Shown: positions 45,477 to 54,821, counted from the first letter of the stretch. The stretch: DNA of 64,000 nt from Effusibacillus dendaii (GCF_015097055.1 NZ_AP023366.1:1736001-1800000), one strand, 5' to 3'. Made by a program: numbers and translations. The notes: a model not told the origin generated them from the sequence alone.

Positions 45477-47289
45477 TTTCCAGTCCTCCGTCGGTTGGTA
45501 TTTGAATGATAAACACTGTTCCTTTTCCTGGCTCGCTTTCAAATCGAATGGTTCCCCCGTGCAGTTCCACCAGTTGTTTTGTGATTGACAACCCGAGACC
45601 CGTGCCCGGCACGACATTATTCACCTGATAAAACTTGGTAAATATATGTTTCTGTTTGTCTTTGGGTATCCCGATGCCTGTATCCTTGATCTCGATAAAC
45701 AATTGATCTCGTTCGATGTAGCTTTTGATCAAGATTTCTCCGTCAGGCGGCGTAAATTTGCTTGCATTTGACAGCAAGTTAATCAGCACTTGCTGCATCC
45801 GTTGTTTATCCACGCACACTTCGATATCAGAATCGAATTGCGTGAAAAGCTTTTGATTTTTTTTCTTCGTCAACGGTTCAATCAGTTGTACAGAATCGTT
45901 TATAATTTCGATAAAATTGGCTTTTTCCAAACCCAGTTCAAAAGTGCCATTTTCTATCTTGGAGAAGTCCAGCAGTTCAGTAACTTGTCCAAGCAATCTT
46001 TCCAGTGCTTTGTCGGCCATTTCCGTCAATTCCATTTGCTGTTCATTTAACTCGCCAAAAATTCCCCGATTGAGAATATCAATAGCCCCTTTTATCGCCG
46101 TAAATGGTGTACGCAGTTCATGTGACAAAGACGAAATAAAGTCGCTTTTTAAGCGGTCAAGATGCTGCAGCTCCTTTACATACTCTTCCAACTTCAGGTT
46201 GGCCTGCTGCAATTCTGCCGTTTGTTCCTTAACTAATTGGTCCAACCCTTCTGCATACATCGCGTTAGACAGCGCCGTTCCCGTCATGTCACAAAGGGAT
46301 TGACACAGTTCAATCTCGTCTTCCTGATAGGAACGTTTGTGAAAAGAGGGCGCCGCGATCGCACCAAACACTTTCCCCTTTGCTACTAACGGAATAATCA
46401 GTAAACTTTTGATCCCAAACAATTCACACGCTTGATGATTCGGTCGGGGGTCGGAGAAAACATCATCAATCGAGATTGCTTTTTTTGTAATGGCGATTTC
46501 CCGAAACAAAAGATCATCATCCACGTGAATACTGACACTGGTCCGGTGCTTTTCTCTCCATTCATCTTCCGTAACATTTCCGTTTTTCGCTATGTGGTAA
46601 GGTTTAAACGTGCCGTTTTTCTCGTTGAACAGATGGATCGCAATATCGTTGGAGCGAAGAGCCTGTCCAACATAACGGGTACACGCATGCAGCACATCAT
46701 TGATCGAAAGCGACTTTGACATCGCATTTGACGCTTCCAGCAGAAGCTGCTGTTTGCTCAGAAGGGATTGGGTTCTTTCAAACATCAAAATATTGCGAAT
46801 CGCAACACTGGACATGTTAACAAACGCTTCTACGATATCAATCTGTTCCTGTGTTAAATTCATTTTCTTTCCGAAATCATGAACGAACACCAGACCATAA
46901 ACTTTATCATCTACAATCACAGGCAACCCCAGGATAGACTTAATCTGCATAATTTCGATTTTTCTTTGATCCGGCCGACGGTCCACGGTGGTATCCGGAA
47001 TATAGCTGAGCCTCTGCTCCCTGATTATATCCCGAACAAACTCATCCTTTTCAGGATCTATGTACAGTTCTTGTATGTTAACTTTTGCCGAATTTCCAAT
47101 CGTACCATAGAATACCCCATCTTCTTCTTTCTTGAAAAAGCCCACCAGATCAGCGCCCGCAATCTCACTGGCTATCGCATCCACCAGCACCTGCAGAATT
47201 TCATTCAGATCAAATACAGAATTGATAATGCGTGTCATGGTAAACACTCTTTTGATGCTTCTTTGGCTATGGACGGTTTGATTCCGCAT
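45463..47289 (-). CDS. GAF-GAF sensor histidine kinase
   Basis: A 608-residue cytoplasmic kinase without membrane segments. Two GAF domains (about 20-165 and 185-330) are followed by a coiled coil (VKEQTAELQQANLKLEEYVKEL), a HisKA box (SSLSHELRTPFTAIKGAIDIL near 375) and an HATPase with N box NLLSNASKFTPP, G1 DTGIGIP and G2 GTGLGLSITKQLVELHGG. I choose ATG 47289 because AAAGGTG lies eight bases before it; the GTG four codons upstream falls in the ribosome-binding site. It is downstream of a single-domain response regulator and overlaps the ThDP enzyme gene. Confidence 0.92.
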   Translation of the reverse strand: MRNQTVHSQRSIKRVFTMTRIINSVFDLNEILQVLVDAIASEIAGADLVGFFKKEEDGVFYGTIGNSAKVNIQELYIDPEKDEFVRDIIREQRLSYIPDTTVDRRPDQRKIEIMQIKSILGLPVIVDDKVYGLVFVHDFGKKMNLTQEQIDIVEAFVNMSSVAIRNILMFERTQSLLSKQQLLLEASNAMSKSLSINDVLHACTRYVGQALRSNDIAIHLFNEKNGTFKPYHIAKNGNVTEDEWREKHRTSVSIHVDDDLLFREIAITKKAISIDDVFSDPRPNHQACELFGIKSLLIIPLVAKGKVFGAIAAPSFHKRSYQEDEIELCQSLCDMTGTALSNAMYAEGLDQLVKEQTAELQQANLKLEEYVKELQHLDRLKSDFISSLSHELRTPFTAIKGAIDILNRGIFGELNEQQMELTEMADKALERLLGQVTELLDFSKIENGTFELGLEKANFIEIINDSVQLIEPLTKKKNQKLFTQFDSDIEVCVDKQRMQQVLINLLSNASKFTPPDGEILIKSYIERDQLFIEIKDTGIGIPKDKQKHIFTKFYQVNNVVPGTGLGLSITKQLVELHGGTIRFESEPGKGTVFIIQIPTDGGLENEID

Positions 47290-47308
47290 ATTTTCGATCA
47301 CCTTTTAA

Positions 47309-47677
47309 CTAAATTTTTTTGAGATAAAAATTGATTGTCTTATGAAGAAGATCTAAATCGATGGGTTTAGTGAGGTACTCAACGGCGCCGGCCTTTAGCC
47401 CAATTTGAATATCTTCCTGTTGGACTCTGGCTGACAAGAAAATGATAGGTGCAGTGAAACCGGGGCGGTTACTCAACATTTGACACAGTTCAATACCTGA
47501 GATCCCAGGCATCATCACATCGATCAAAATTAAATCAGGGGTATGGGATTGAACGATCCGCAGCGCTTCCTTTCCCGAAACCGCTTCAAATATCTCAAAG
47601 GATAGTGAGGAGAGAAACATATTCAAAATCTTCAGGTTATAAGGTTCATCATCCACGATGAGAATCTTCTTCCCCAT
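47309..47677 (-). CDS. Single-domain response regulator
   Basis: A 122-residue CheY-like receiver domain: acidic pair DD at residues 9-10, phospho-acceptor Asp53 in LILIDVMMPG, Thr/Ser in IIFLSAR, and Lys in YLTKPID near 102. There is no output domain, so it must signal through protein contacts, for example with the kinase encoded 19 bases downstream. GAAGGAGG precedes ATG 47677. First gene of the three-gene operon with the histidine kinase and the ThDP enzyme. Confidence 0.92.
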   Translation of the reverse strand: MGKKILIVDDEPYNLKILNMFLSSLSFEIFEAVSGKEALRIVQSHTPDLILIDVMMPGISGIELCQMLSNRPGFTAPIIFLSARVQQEDIQIGLKAGAVEYLTKPIDLDLLHKTINFYLKKI

Positions 47678-47828
47678 CAGGACGCCTCCTTCACAATCCT
47701 ACTACCAACAAAATCGTTAAGTTTAAAGATTTTATAATCATTTAACTAAATACTACCAAAATCTTACGACGTTAGCAAATTACGCCGAAAGATGTCGAAC
47801 TTTGACAACGGGACGTCCTGCCCTCATC

Positions 47829-48137
47829 TCATGAATCCAACAATTGGAACCGTACAATCTGCTCCCACAAATTCTCTTTCTTCAAAATCATAAGCTGCCT
47901 CTCCCCCAACAGATCAAAGTGCGGGTACCCCGATCGGTTATCGATCCACTCCCGCTTAAGTCCGTATTGAGTACCCCATTCCACCAACCGCTCCACATCC
48001 AAGCACCCTGCTTTGGTAATCGTTTTGCAATTGGGGAAACGGGGATCAAGCCAATAATGCGTCAGAAAAGCAATTTCTCCCTGCTTCACTCTCCGTTTCC
48101 ATTCGTTCAGTTCCTGTCTGTTGATTCCAAATGCCAT
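47829..48137 (-). CDS. yneQ: YneQ-like conserved protein
   Basis: A 102-residue soluble protein. The N-terminus MAFGINRQELNEWKRRV, GEIAFLTHYWLDPRFP, and GCLDVERLVEWGTQYGLKREWI match what I remember of B. subtilis YneQ, a conserved Firmicutes protein of unknown function. No domain is recognised beyond that. It stands 20 bases after the MFS transporter gene on the same strand, so the two may form an operon. Confidence 0.75.
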   Translation of the reverse strand: MAFGINRQELNEWKRRVKQGEIAFLTHYWLDPRFPNCKTITKAGCLDVERLVEWGTQYGLKREWIDNRSGYPHFDLLGERQLMILKKENLWEQIVRFQLLDS

Positions 48138-48157
48138 ATTGACAATGACCTTCTCTC

Positions 48158-49399
48158 CTACTCGATGTCACCGCGATTCGCCGCCTGCGGCACAATGCGC
48201 TCCATGCCGATGGCAACAATCGCGCACAGACCGCAAATCATTGCCAACAGAAGAAACAACCGACTGCCGGAACCATATTGGAGAGAGAGGCCCGCCAAGG
48301 CGGGGCCTGCAATCATCCCTACTTGCCACGACAGGTTAAACGTCGCGTTGTAACGACCGCGCAAAGATTCCGGCGCAAGATCGTTTACCATCGGCGCCAG
48401 GCTGGGAGACAGAAATGTCTCTCCAATTCCAAAAACTGTAAGGGCTGTGATAAATAAAACCGCCGACCACGGACCCTGTTGAAGTCCGGCCACTGCCGTT
48501 AACCCCCAACAAATCATAAATCCGATTGCTGCCATAGCGGCTGACCGGGTTCGCCGCCAATTCGCCGTCAAACGAAGGACGGGCACCTGAACGAGCGCGA
48601 TTCCCACACAATTTGCAAGAAACGCAAAACCGGTGATATCCGCACCCGCCCCCGATTGATCGGCCACCCAAGCAGAAAAGGATGAGTTCAATTGACTAAA
48701 GCCAAAAATTACGAGCAGCATGTTAAGCGCGGTCGCTGCCAGAAGGGCTCGATCCTTAAGGATCTCACGATATCCACGCGCCTCTTCCTGACGAATGGAG
48801 CCCGCCTCTTGATTCGCCGTTCTGCCTGATGCCCCTCTTGCCATCAATAAAATGGGTATAAACGCTAGATATGTCAACGCATCAATGAGAAACAACCGGA
48901 TGAACGATGAAGGATCATCCGTATGTACAATCAACCCGGCAAGACCCGATCCGATCCCCAGACCAAGATTTTGCACCGCATAGGCGATGCCAAAAAATCG
49001 GGAGCGATTCATTTTACCCGTAATAGTTCCCAACTGCGCTGACAGCGCATTCCACATGGATGACCCGCCGATGCCGGAAAGAATCGCGGAGACTAGCGCC
49101 GACCAAAAATTATAGACAAGCATATAGGAAATTGTCCCAACCGTGACTATACCGAGCGAGAACAACAATATACGAAACGAGCCGAGCCGGTCTACCGCCC
49201 AACCTGCCAATGGTGCTGCAAGAAGGCCGACAGCACTGGAAATACTCAGCATACTGCCGGCCGCAGCAAGCGAGAGATTCCGAATCTCATGCAGGTACAC
49301 AATCAGAAACGGCATCGTCATGCCGGTACCAAAATAATTGACAGCATATCCTATAAACAGCAAAAGAACGGGTCGCGATAATGTAGATGTTCGTGTCAT
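48158..49399 (-). CDS. MFS transporter, multidrug-resistance type
   Basis: A 413-residue permease with about twelve helices. The loop 2-3 motif is GWAVDRLGSFRILLFS and the helix 5 motif GLGIGSGLAGLIVH resembles the antiporter motif of drug exporters; the middle loop near 190 is MARGASGRTANQEAGSIRQEEARGY. The C-terminal half carries GETFLSPSLAPMVNDLAPESLRGRYNATFNLSW, typical of the MDR/MFS group. Substrate cannot be given. It is upstream of yneQ. Its promoter region contains a long hairpin at 49454-49503. Confidence 0.83.
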   Translation of the reverse strand: MTRTSTLSRPVLLLFIGYAVNYFGTGMTMPFLIVYLHEIRNLSLAAAGSMLSISSAVGLLAAPLAGWAVDRLGSFRILLFSLGIVTVGTISYMLVYNFWSALVSAILSGIGGSSMWNALSAQLGTITGKMNRSRFFGIAYAVQNLGLGIGSGLAGLIVHTDDPSSFIRLFLIDALTYLAFIPILLMARGASGRTANQEAGSIRQEEARGYREILKDRALLAATALNMLLVIFGFSQLNSSFSAWVADQSGAGADITGFAFLANCVGIALVQVPVLRLTANWRRTRSAAMAAIGFMICWGLTAVAGLQQGPWSAVLFITALTVFGIGETFLSPSLAPMVNDLAPESLRGRYNATFNLSWQVGMIAGPALAGLSLQYGSGSRLFLLLAMICGLCAIVAIGMERIVPQAANRGDIE

Positions 49400-49453
49400 T
49401 CTTCTATTATATCAAGATGTATACAACCCGAACAGGATACAACATGAAGACGC

Positions 49454-49505
49454 AATAAATTCCCCTTCTTGGTGATTTAAGTTTCACCAAGAAGGGGAAT
49501 TCTTT
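49454..49505. terminator. Long hairpin upstream of the MFS gene
   Basis: AATTCCCCTTCTTGGTGA and TCACCAAGAAGGGGAATT pair over 18 bases without mismatch around a short loop, flanked by weak T runs. It probably ends transcription from the Gfo/Idh remnant side. Confidence 0.65.
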
Positions 49506-49605
49506 GTGTCTACTCTTCTTCCCAAAATTGCCGCTACACAGCATCCGGCATCCCATTCATCGTACGCTTTTATCTCGGTTTCAACTCTCGTCCTAACAGA
49601 ACCTT

Positions 49606-49782
49606 TTACCCTTCATAATACCTTTGAACGTGCAACCGGTTTGAAACACTTTGTATTTTTTCCTTACTTCCAGCGATAGCGTACAATTCCGCATTGGGTG
49701 AACAACCAAAAAAGGATAGTTGTTCTTCACTGACGCTATTGTCCGTACGCAGTACACCCCATTTGACTTTTTTCGGAATCAT
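49606..49782 (-). pseudogene. N-terminal remnant of a Gfo/Idh/MocA oxidoreductase
   Basis: ATG 49782 with AAGGAGAAAGGC upstream opens 58 codons. VKWGVLRTDNSVSEEQLSFF followed by SPNAELYAIAGSKEKIQSVS and LHVQRYYEG reproduces the N-terminal Rossmann fold of Gfo/Idh/MocA dehydrogenases (KVRWGVLSTANI..., SPNAELVAIAGR). The nucleotide glycine motif is damaged and everything after about residue 58 is missing. No C-terminal domain is found in the following 150 bases. It may still be translated, since its ribosome-binding site is good, but cannot be an enzyme. Confidence 0.6.
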
Positions 49783-49803
49783 AGCCTTTCTCCTTAATAA
49801 ATT

Positions 49804-51747
49804 TTAAGATTGGAGATTACGACCGAGTTTTCGATAAATCGTGCTCCGATGAATACCCAACTTACGTGCCGTCTCTGATACGTTTCCATTTAATTCATTG
49901 AGCACCGCAAGGATGAGTTGTGTTTCCTGGTTCCTGAATGCAGTCCTTGTGGTCAAGAAATTCTGTCTCACTTCAATCCGATTCCTCCTGCCCCCATGTA
50001 TTTCTTCCGGCAAATCGACCGCACGCACGAGATTTCCTGTCAATTTGGCGGCTATTCGATAGGCAATATTCCGCAGTTCCCGAACGTTGCCCGGCCACGG
50101 GTAATCTTCCAAAACCCTCAATGCTTCCTCATCCACCTGAATCGGTGATCGCCCCATCTCATGGCATACTTTTTGCAAGAAATGTTTCAACAGAAGAGGA
50201 ATATCTCCCTGTCTTTCCCGTAGAGGGGGAACCCGCAGCGATAGTATATTTAATCGGTAGTACAGGTCCCGGCGAAACTTACCATTTTCAATATCAGCGA
50301 AAAGGTCCCGATTCGTGGCGGCAATAATTCGTACGTTTACCCGGATTGGCTTTTTCCCGCCCAAGCGGACAACTTCCTTCTCCTCAAGAACCCGCAGCAT
50401 AAGAGTCTGTAAATCAAGCGGCAATTCACCTATTTCATCGAGGAATATAGTTCCTCCGTCAGCCAGTTCGAATTTGCCTTCTCTTCCATCTTTTCTTGCT
50501 CCCGTAAACGTGCCACCCTCATAACCAAAAAATTCACTGGCAGCAAGTTCCTTTGGTATAGCACCACAATTTACTGCCACAAAAGGTCCTGTCTCCCGGC
50601 AACTTGCAGCGTGAATTGACTGAGCCAATAATTCTTTTCCCGTTCCACTCTCTCCCTCAATCAAAACCGGCAACTCACTTCTGGCAGCCGATCGTGCTTC
50701 CGACAGTGCGGCCAAAAATTTCGATGAACGGCCGATCATATTGCCAAATGAATACTTGGTTGAGAGCTCTGCGTAAGACCGACTGCCGCTATTGGGCGGA
50801 ACGGCTTGGACAATAGCGCCAATAGGATGATCTTCATGGAAACAGGTACGGAGTACAAAGTCCCACTTTCCGTTCTTTCCTTCGACTTCCCAATTCATTT
50901 CTGCCATTGTTGATGAAACACCAGGACAGCCTACCAGGCGATTGTTTGAATCGATCCAGCCATATTCATACATTTTAGGAACCGCTTTGATCACTGTACC
51001 CCCACGATCCAGTGCAACCATAAGTGTATTTGGACTGCGAGAAATTCCACTCAAATAATATTCCAGAACTTTTGTCCGTTCGACCTCTAATGTGTGGCGA
51101 AGCCGTTCTTCTATCGCCCTCACAGCCGACACGACCACGGAGAGAGTGTGTGGATGGGCGGTCTGCCACGGTCCCGTAAGATCGAGAACCCCTAAAATTT
51201 GCTGAGTGGCCGGGTCTCGAATCGGAGATGCCGAACAGGTCCAACTATGGACCTCTTGGCAAAAGTGCTCGGCTGCAAAAACCTGCACGGGCGAACGGTT
51301 TACAAGTGAAATACCTATACCGTTGGTACCCGCATTACTCTCAGCCCAGGATGCTCCAATAACGAAATCCATATTCTCTGCTTTTCTTCTTAAGGAAATA
51401 TCTCCGTCAATTGTTAAAATAGTGCCGTTTTCATCGGTTAATACCACCAAATGACCGGAATCATTTGCCAGGTCTTTCAGTTCGCGTACTATAGGATTCA
51501 GATCAAAGAACAGCCGGTTATCTGACAAATAGTCTTGAATATATTCTTCGGAGAAAAGAATTGGCGGCTTTGACTGGAGAGGATGAATCCCCAGTGAATG
51601 ACAACGTTGCCATGATTCAACCACCAAAGGTCGGACATCAAGGTCCAGACGCTGTCTGATTATAAAACTTTCCCAGGCTGACTCCAATTTCGATCTTACA
51701 GAATGAGGAGAAGACCATGCATCTAAAGCAAGAAACGGATTCTTCAT
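49804..51747 (-). CDS. Sigma-54-dependent transcriptional activator (AcoR-like)
   Basis: A 647-residue enhancer-binding protein. An N-terminal GAF-type sensory region (about 70-220, with GTNGIGISLVNRSPVQVF and EHFCQEVHSWTCSASPIRD) precedes a PAS-like segment (about 235-325). The AAA+ domain holds Walker A GESGTGKELLAQSIH near 365, the sigma-54 loop GGTFTGARKDGREGKF near 415 (GTFTGA instead of GAFTGA), and Walker B GGTIFLDEIGELP. The Fis-type HTH is SETARKLGIHRSTIYRKLGRN at the end. AcoR, MimR and BmoR are named relatives. It most likely activates the neighbouring -24/-12 promoter at 54973-54990. Confidence 0.92.
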   Translation of the reverse strand: MKNPFLALDAWSSPHSVRSKLESAWESFIIRQRLDLDVRPLVVESWQRCHSLGIHPLQSKPPILFSEEYIQDYLSDNRLFFDLNPIVRELKDLANDSGHLVVLTDENGTILTIDGDISLRRKAENMDFVIGASWAESNAGTNGIGISLVNRSPVQVFAAEHFCQEVHSWTCSASPIRDPATQQILGVLDLTGPWQTAHPHTLSVVVSAVRAIEERLRHTLEVERTKVLEYYLSGISRSPNTLMVALDRGGTVIKAVPKMYEYGWIDSNNRLVGCPGVSSTMAEMNWEVEGKNGKWDFVLRTCFHEDHPIGAIVQAVPPNSGSRSYAELSTKYSFGNMIGRSSKFLAALSEARSAARSELPVLIEGESGTGKELLAQSIHAASCRETGPFVAVNCGAIPKELAASEFFGYEGGTFTGARKDGREGKFELADGGTIFLDEIGELPLDLQTLMLRVLEEKEVVRLGGKKPIRVNVRIIAATNRDLFADIENGKFRRDLYYRLNILSLRVPPLRERQGDIPLLLKHFLQKVCHEMGRSPIQVDEEALRVLEDYPWPGNVRELRNIAYRIAAKLTGNLVRAVDLPEEIHGGRRNRIEVRQNFLTTRTAFRNQETQLILAVLNELNGNVSETARKLGIHRSTIYRKLGRNLQS

Positions 51748-51983
51748 ATTTTACAGAGCCACCTCCCGGAAATTACCCCGTAAATACTTTTTAGACTTCG
51801 GTTTGCTAACACATGAATCGTTTCAAGATGCGGCCAACCCACAATCAGCTTTTATTTTTAAAGTTTCTTCCGAATAAATGATTTTTCGGCAGGCAAAAAT
51901 AACAGAAAATTATACGTATTCCGATTATATAATATTTTTTATCTTAAAATCAATATCAATAATATTGCACTCTTTATATACGA

Positions 51984-52018
51984 AAAAGAAGCGCCGAGAT
52001 ATCCCCCGGCGCTCTTCC
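51984..52018 (-). terminator. Terminator of the amidohydrolase-DUF59-ADH operon
   Basis: Minus strand AGCGCCGGGGGATATCTCGGCGCTT then CTTTTTC. It lies 13 bases after the alcohol dehydrogenase stop. Confidence 0.75.
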
Positions 52019-52030
52019 TGCAGGTATATT

Positions 52031-53056
52031 TCAGGGAACCAAAACTGCCCTTCCGTTGATCTTCCCATCATGAAGCAACTTCAGTATATCATTTGCCTCG
52101 TCCAGTGCATACTTGGCTGAGTGGAGTATTACCTTGCCGCGAGCATGGAGTTCCATTAACTGATACAGATCATTGTAGTTTCCAACTAAACTGCCGACAA
52201 TGCTTATTTCATTGTTAATAAGGTTAAGTGAAGGAACTTTCACGGTCCCCCCATAACCAACCACGAAATAGGTCCCCCCTTTTCGCAACATTTGCAGACT
52301 CTCCGCATGAGTCTGGTCAGTACCCACGAAGTCAATGATAATATCCGCTCCCTGCTCAGCTGTAAGACTCAGTACTTGCGAAACAGCCCTATCGTTCGCT
52401 TCCACTGCATGAACTGCCCCAAGATCCAATGCCATATTTAGGCGATCCTTATTCCTGTCAAAGGCAATAATATCCGAATTCCCCAGTTCTCGCATGACCT
52501 GAACGCCAATATGCCCAAGCCCCCCCATCCCAATCATGAGAACTTTGGTGCCCGGCTTGGCTAAAGGGGCAGCTCTCCGTACAGCTCTGTACGCAGTGAT
52601 TCCAGCGTCGGCAAATGGTGCCACATCAGCGGGATTCACATCATTTGGCAATGGAATCAAAGCTCGTTCAGAGGTCTTTAAATACTCGGCATATCCGCCA
52701 TCAACGGTCAGACCGGGAAATTTAAGATTCGGGCAGTGCATATCCTCTCCGGCACGACAGTTCAAACATTTTCCACAACTCATCACAGGGTGCACAATGA
52801 CAGGGTCGCCCACCTTAAAATTAGTGACGGCAGAACCTACTGCATGGACCCAACCGGCGTTTTCGTGACCGATGATGTAGGGAAGTTCTGTACCAAGGGT
52901 TTCCGCCCAAACCCCTTCGATCAGATGCAGGTCGGTATGACAAACTCCAGCCCCCCCAATTTTTACAATAACATCGCTTGAGTCGGTAATAACAGGATCC
53001 GGAACTTGTTCAATGCGTAAAGGTTCATTATATTTATGCAAACGTGCGGCCTTCAT
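52031..53056 (-). CDS. Zinc-dependent alcohol dehydrogenase
   Basis: A 341-residue medium-chain dehydrogenase. The catalytic zinc ligands are Cys39 in GVCHTDLHLIEG and His in IIGHENAGWVHAVG near 65; the structural zinc site is CGKCLNCRAGEDMHC near 94-108. The Rossmann motif is GMGGLGHIGVQVM near 177, followed by Asp in IIAFDRN, indicating NAD. In propane-oxidation clusters the corresponding ADH oxidises 2-propanol or a similar product; this substrate is inferred from context only. Its ATG overlaps the DUF59 stop by one base (TAATG). Last gene of the operon. Confidence 0.9.
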   Translation of the reverse strand: MKAARLHKYNEPLRIEQVPDPVITDSSDVIVKIGGAGVCHTDLHLIEGVWAETLGTELPYIIGHENAGWVHAVGSAVTNFKVGDPVIVHPVMSCGKCLNCRAGEDMHCPNLKFPGLTVDGGYAEYLKTSERALIPLPNDVNPADVAPFADAGITAYRAVRRAAPLAKPGTKVLMIGMGGLGHIGVQVMRELGNSDIIAFDRNKDRLNMALDLGAVHAVEANDRAVSQVLSLTAEQGADIIIDFVGTDQTHAESLQMLRKGGTYFVVGYGGTVKVPSLNLINNEISIVGSLVGNYNDLYQLMELHARGKVILHSAKYALDEANDILKLLHDGKINGRAVLVP

Positions 53057-53778
53057 TATTTACATACCTCCAATTCGGATAGTGGTTCCATGCTATACCG
53101 CGTTTCAAACAACCCTCGGCAATAATGCCCATTAAATTCCATACTTAAACGGGTTCGCCGAATATTTGCCAAGTACCCAGGAAAACTTTCCAGATCCAGC
53201 TTTTTGCCATCAGACTGAATAAAAGCAATCTTCTTTGGTTCGTTGTCATACCCCAGTGCTTGGCGAATGGATAAGTATTGCTTTGTCAGCATGATTCCCT
53301 CCGATTCGAGATTTGGAAGCTCCAACAAATCTCGAATAGTCAAATCCAGGATTGACGAATGAGTGAATCCTAAGCGGATAAGATGTCGCAATAACCTTTC
53401 TTGACGGGATACGAATGCCTTGACACGAAATGTTTTTCGCAGCTCATCCAGTTGCCCGGATGACATATCAGGGAATGTTTCAACGAACGTTTTGCCGTTG
53501 GAAACCCCCTCATTGATTTCGGCCGAAGCACAATGATCTTCCAGACAAACCGCCACCTTTTTGACCCATGGAAGTTCCGATATTCGATCACGAATATCCT
53601 CTGCCATGATGAAAGCAAAGTTTGGAGAACACCAATATGTGGGAAGACGAAATGACACCGTGACGTCCGAACCGTTAATTGCCACTTGGTTAATAAAACC
53701 CAACTCTGTAAGCGATTGATCCAGTTCTGGATCATAAACTTCGGCTAATTTTGCAAATACTTCTTCCCGTTGTTGCAT
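53056..53778 (-). CDS. DUF59/MIP18 (SufT-like) domain protein
   Basis: A 240-residue protein. The N-terminal DUF59 domain (about 1-95) reads AKLAEVYDPELDQSLTELGFINQVAINGSDVTVSFRLPTYWCSPNFA, with the conserved cysteine of SufT/MIP18 metal-sulfur assembly factors in TYWCSP. The C-terminal half (about 100-240) is a separate region with FPDMSSGQLDELRKTF and LTKQYLSIRQALGYDNEPK. Proteins of this composition follow the propane monooxygenase genes in actinobacteria and are thought to help maturation. ATG 53778 after GGGAGG is preferred over a start six codons further up. It is translationally coupled to the ADH gene. Confidence 0.8.
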   Translation of the reverse strand: MQQREEVFAKLAEVYDPELDQSLTELGFINQVAINGSDVTVSFRLPTYWCSPNFAFIMAEDIRDRISELPWVKKVAVCLEDHCASAEINEGVSNGKTFVETFPDMSSGQLDELRKTFRVKAFVSRQERLLRHLIRLGFTHSSILDLTIRDLLELPNLESEGIMLTKQYLSIRQALGYDNEPKKIAFIQSDGKKLDLESFPGYLANIRRTRLSMEFNGHYCRGLFETRYSMEPLSELEVCK

Positions 53779-53801
53779 CTCCGACCCTCCCATCAACCCG
53801 A

Positions 53802-54821
53802 TTATCCACGTATTGCGACCTTGTCACTCCGTATTTTGGCCTTCTGGGCTTCAATATCGATACCATATAAACGGGCGGCATTCTCGCCCAAAATTTTCCT
53901 TTTTACAGAAAGGGTTAAATTAGCCCCTGTTTCTTGTTGGATATCTTCCGGCAGTTCAAATGCCATAAATTTCTCAATCAGCCATTTCGGTTCCCAAAGT
54001 GCATAGTCACTCCCGAACAAGATTCGGTCCTCACCAACCCAGTACAACAGTTCACTGATGATTTCTGCGAAATAACGAGGACGGGTATGAATGAATGGGA
54101 TTGCTACGGCCAAGCCAGCATACACATTGGATTCTTGCGTGGCGATCCAACAGAAATCCTCTAACCGGGGCAGACCGCAATGTTCCACGATAAAATTCAG
54201 ACCCGGGAAGCTGCTGGCCGCATCATCAATATCAGCAACATCAAAAGCATCCCGATTCAGCGGAGTAATGGTGGGACCCTTATGCACATGAATATTAACA
54301 ATTCCCAGTTGTTCGCACTTTTCAAGGTACCGCTGCGCCCAAGGATCCGTGAGTTTATAGCCTTTCGAAGAACCCCTCCATTCGGCTGTATATAATTTCA
54401 CCCCCTTAACACCGTGGTTTACTGCCAAATATTCAAGATACTCAAGCCCCCGCTCCCCGTCACGCGGATCAAAAGTCCCGTTGCCAATAAATCTTCCCGG
54501 GTATTTTTTCGCAAGTTCGGCGTTCTTTTCAATATCACCGAAACCATTTTTATAAAAATCTGTCAGGAAGACAGGCTGAAAAATCGCCATGTCTACATAG
54601 CCCTTCACGAATAGGTCATTTACTAGAGTATCCGCATCGTATTTTTCAAACTTATCCTTTGGCCACAGATTTTCAGCTGGACTAAGGTTCTTATGATAGT
54701 CATAGAAACAATTGATAAATTGGGCGCCATGGATGTTCAACTGATTTTCCGGGCTTCCGTCCCATAGCGCAATATGACCGTCTATTACGAAAATCTCTTC
54801 TCCGTCGGCTGTTTTGAACAT
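53802..54821 (-). CDS. Amidohydrolase family protein
   Basis: A 339-residue TIM-barrel hydrolase (amidohydrolase 2 group). Motifs in order are IDGHIALWDG near 11 (HxxxW where HxH is usual), KLYTAEWRGSS near 142, VNIHVHKGPT near 175, FIVEHCGLPRLED near 212 and ILFGSDYALWEP near 270. In the propane-monooxygenase clusters of Rhodococcus (prm) and Mycobacterium (mim) an amidohydrolase of this kind is encoded just after the monooxygenase. First gene of the operon; ATG 54821 has AGGAGG six bases upstream. A sigma-54 promoter lies 150 bases upstream. Confidence 0.85.
   Translation of the reverse strand: MFKTADGEEIFVIDGHIALWDGSPENQLNIHGAQFINCFYDYHKNLSPAENLWPKDKFEKYDADTLVNDLFVKGYVDMAIFQPVFLTDFYKNGFGDIEKNAELAKKYPGRFIGNGTFDPRDGERGLEYLEYLAVNHGVKGVKLYTAEWRGSSKGYKLTDPWAQRYLEKCEQLGIVNIHVHKGPTITPLNRDAFDVADIDDAASSFPGLNFIVEHCGLPRLEDFCWIATQESNVYAGLAVAIPFIHTRPRYFAEIISELLYWVGEDRILFGSDYALWEPKWLIEKFMAFELPEDIQQETGANLTLSVKRKILGENAARLYGIDIEAQKAKIRSDKVAIRG

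Noticed and set aside
45477-45617. Longer start for the ThDP enzyme
   Set aside because: These 47 codons lie inside the kinase gene in another frame; homologues begin at MRSIEAGLRFL and a good ribosome-binding site precedes that ATG.
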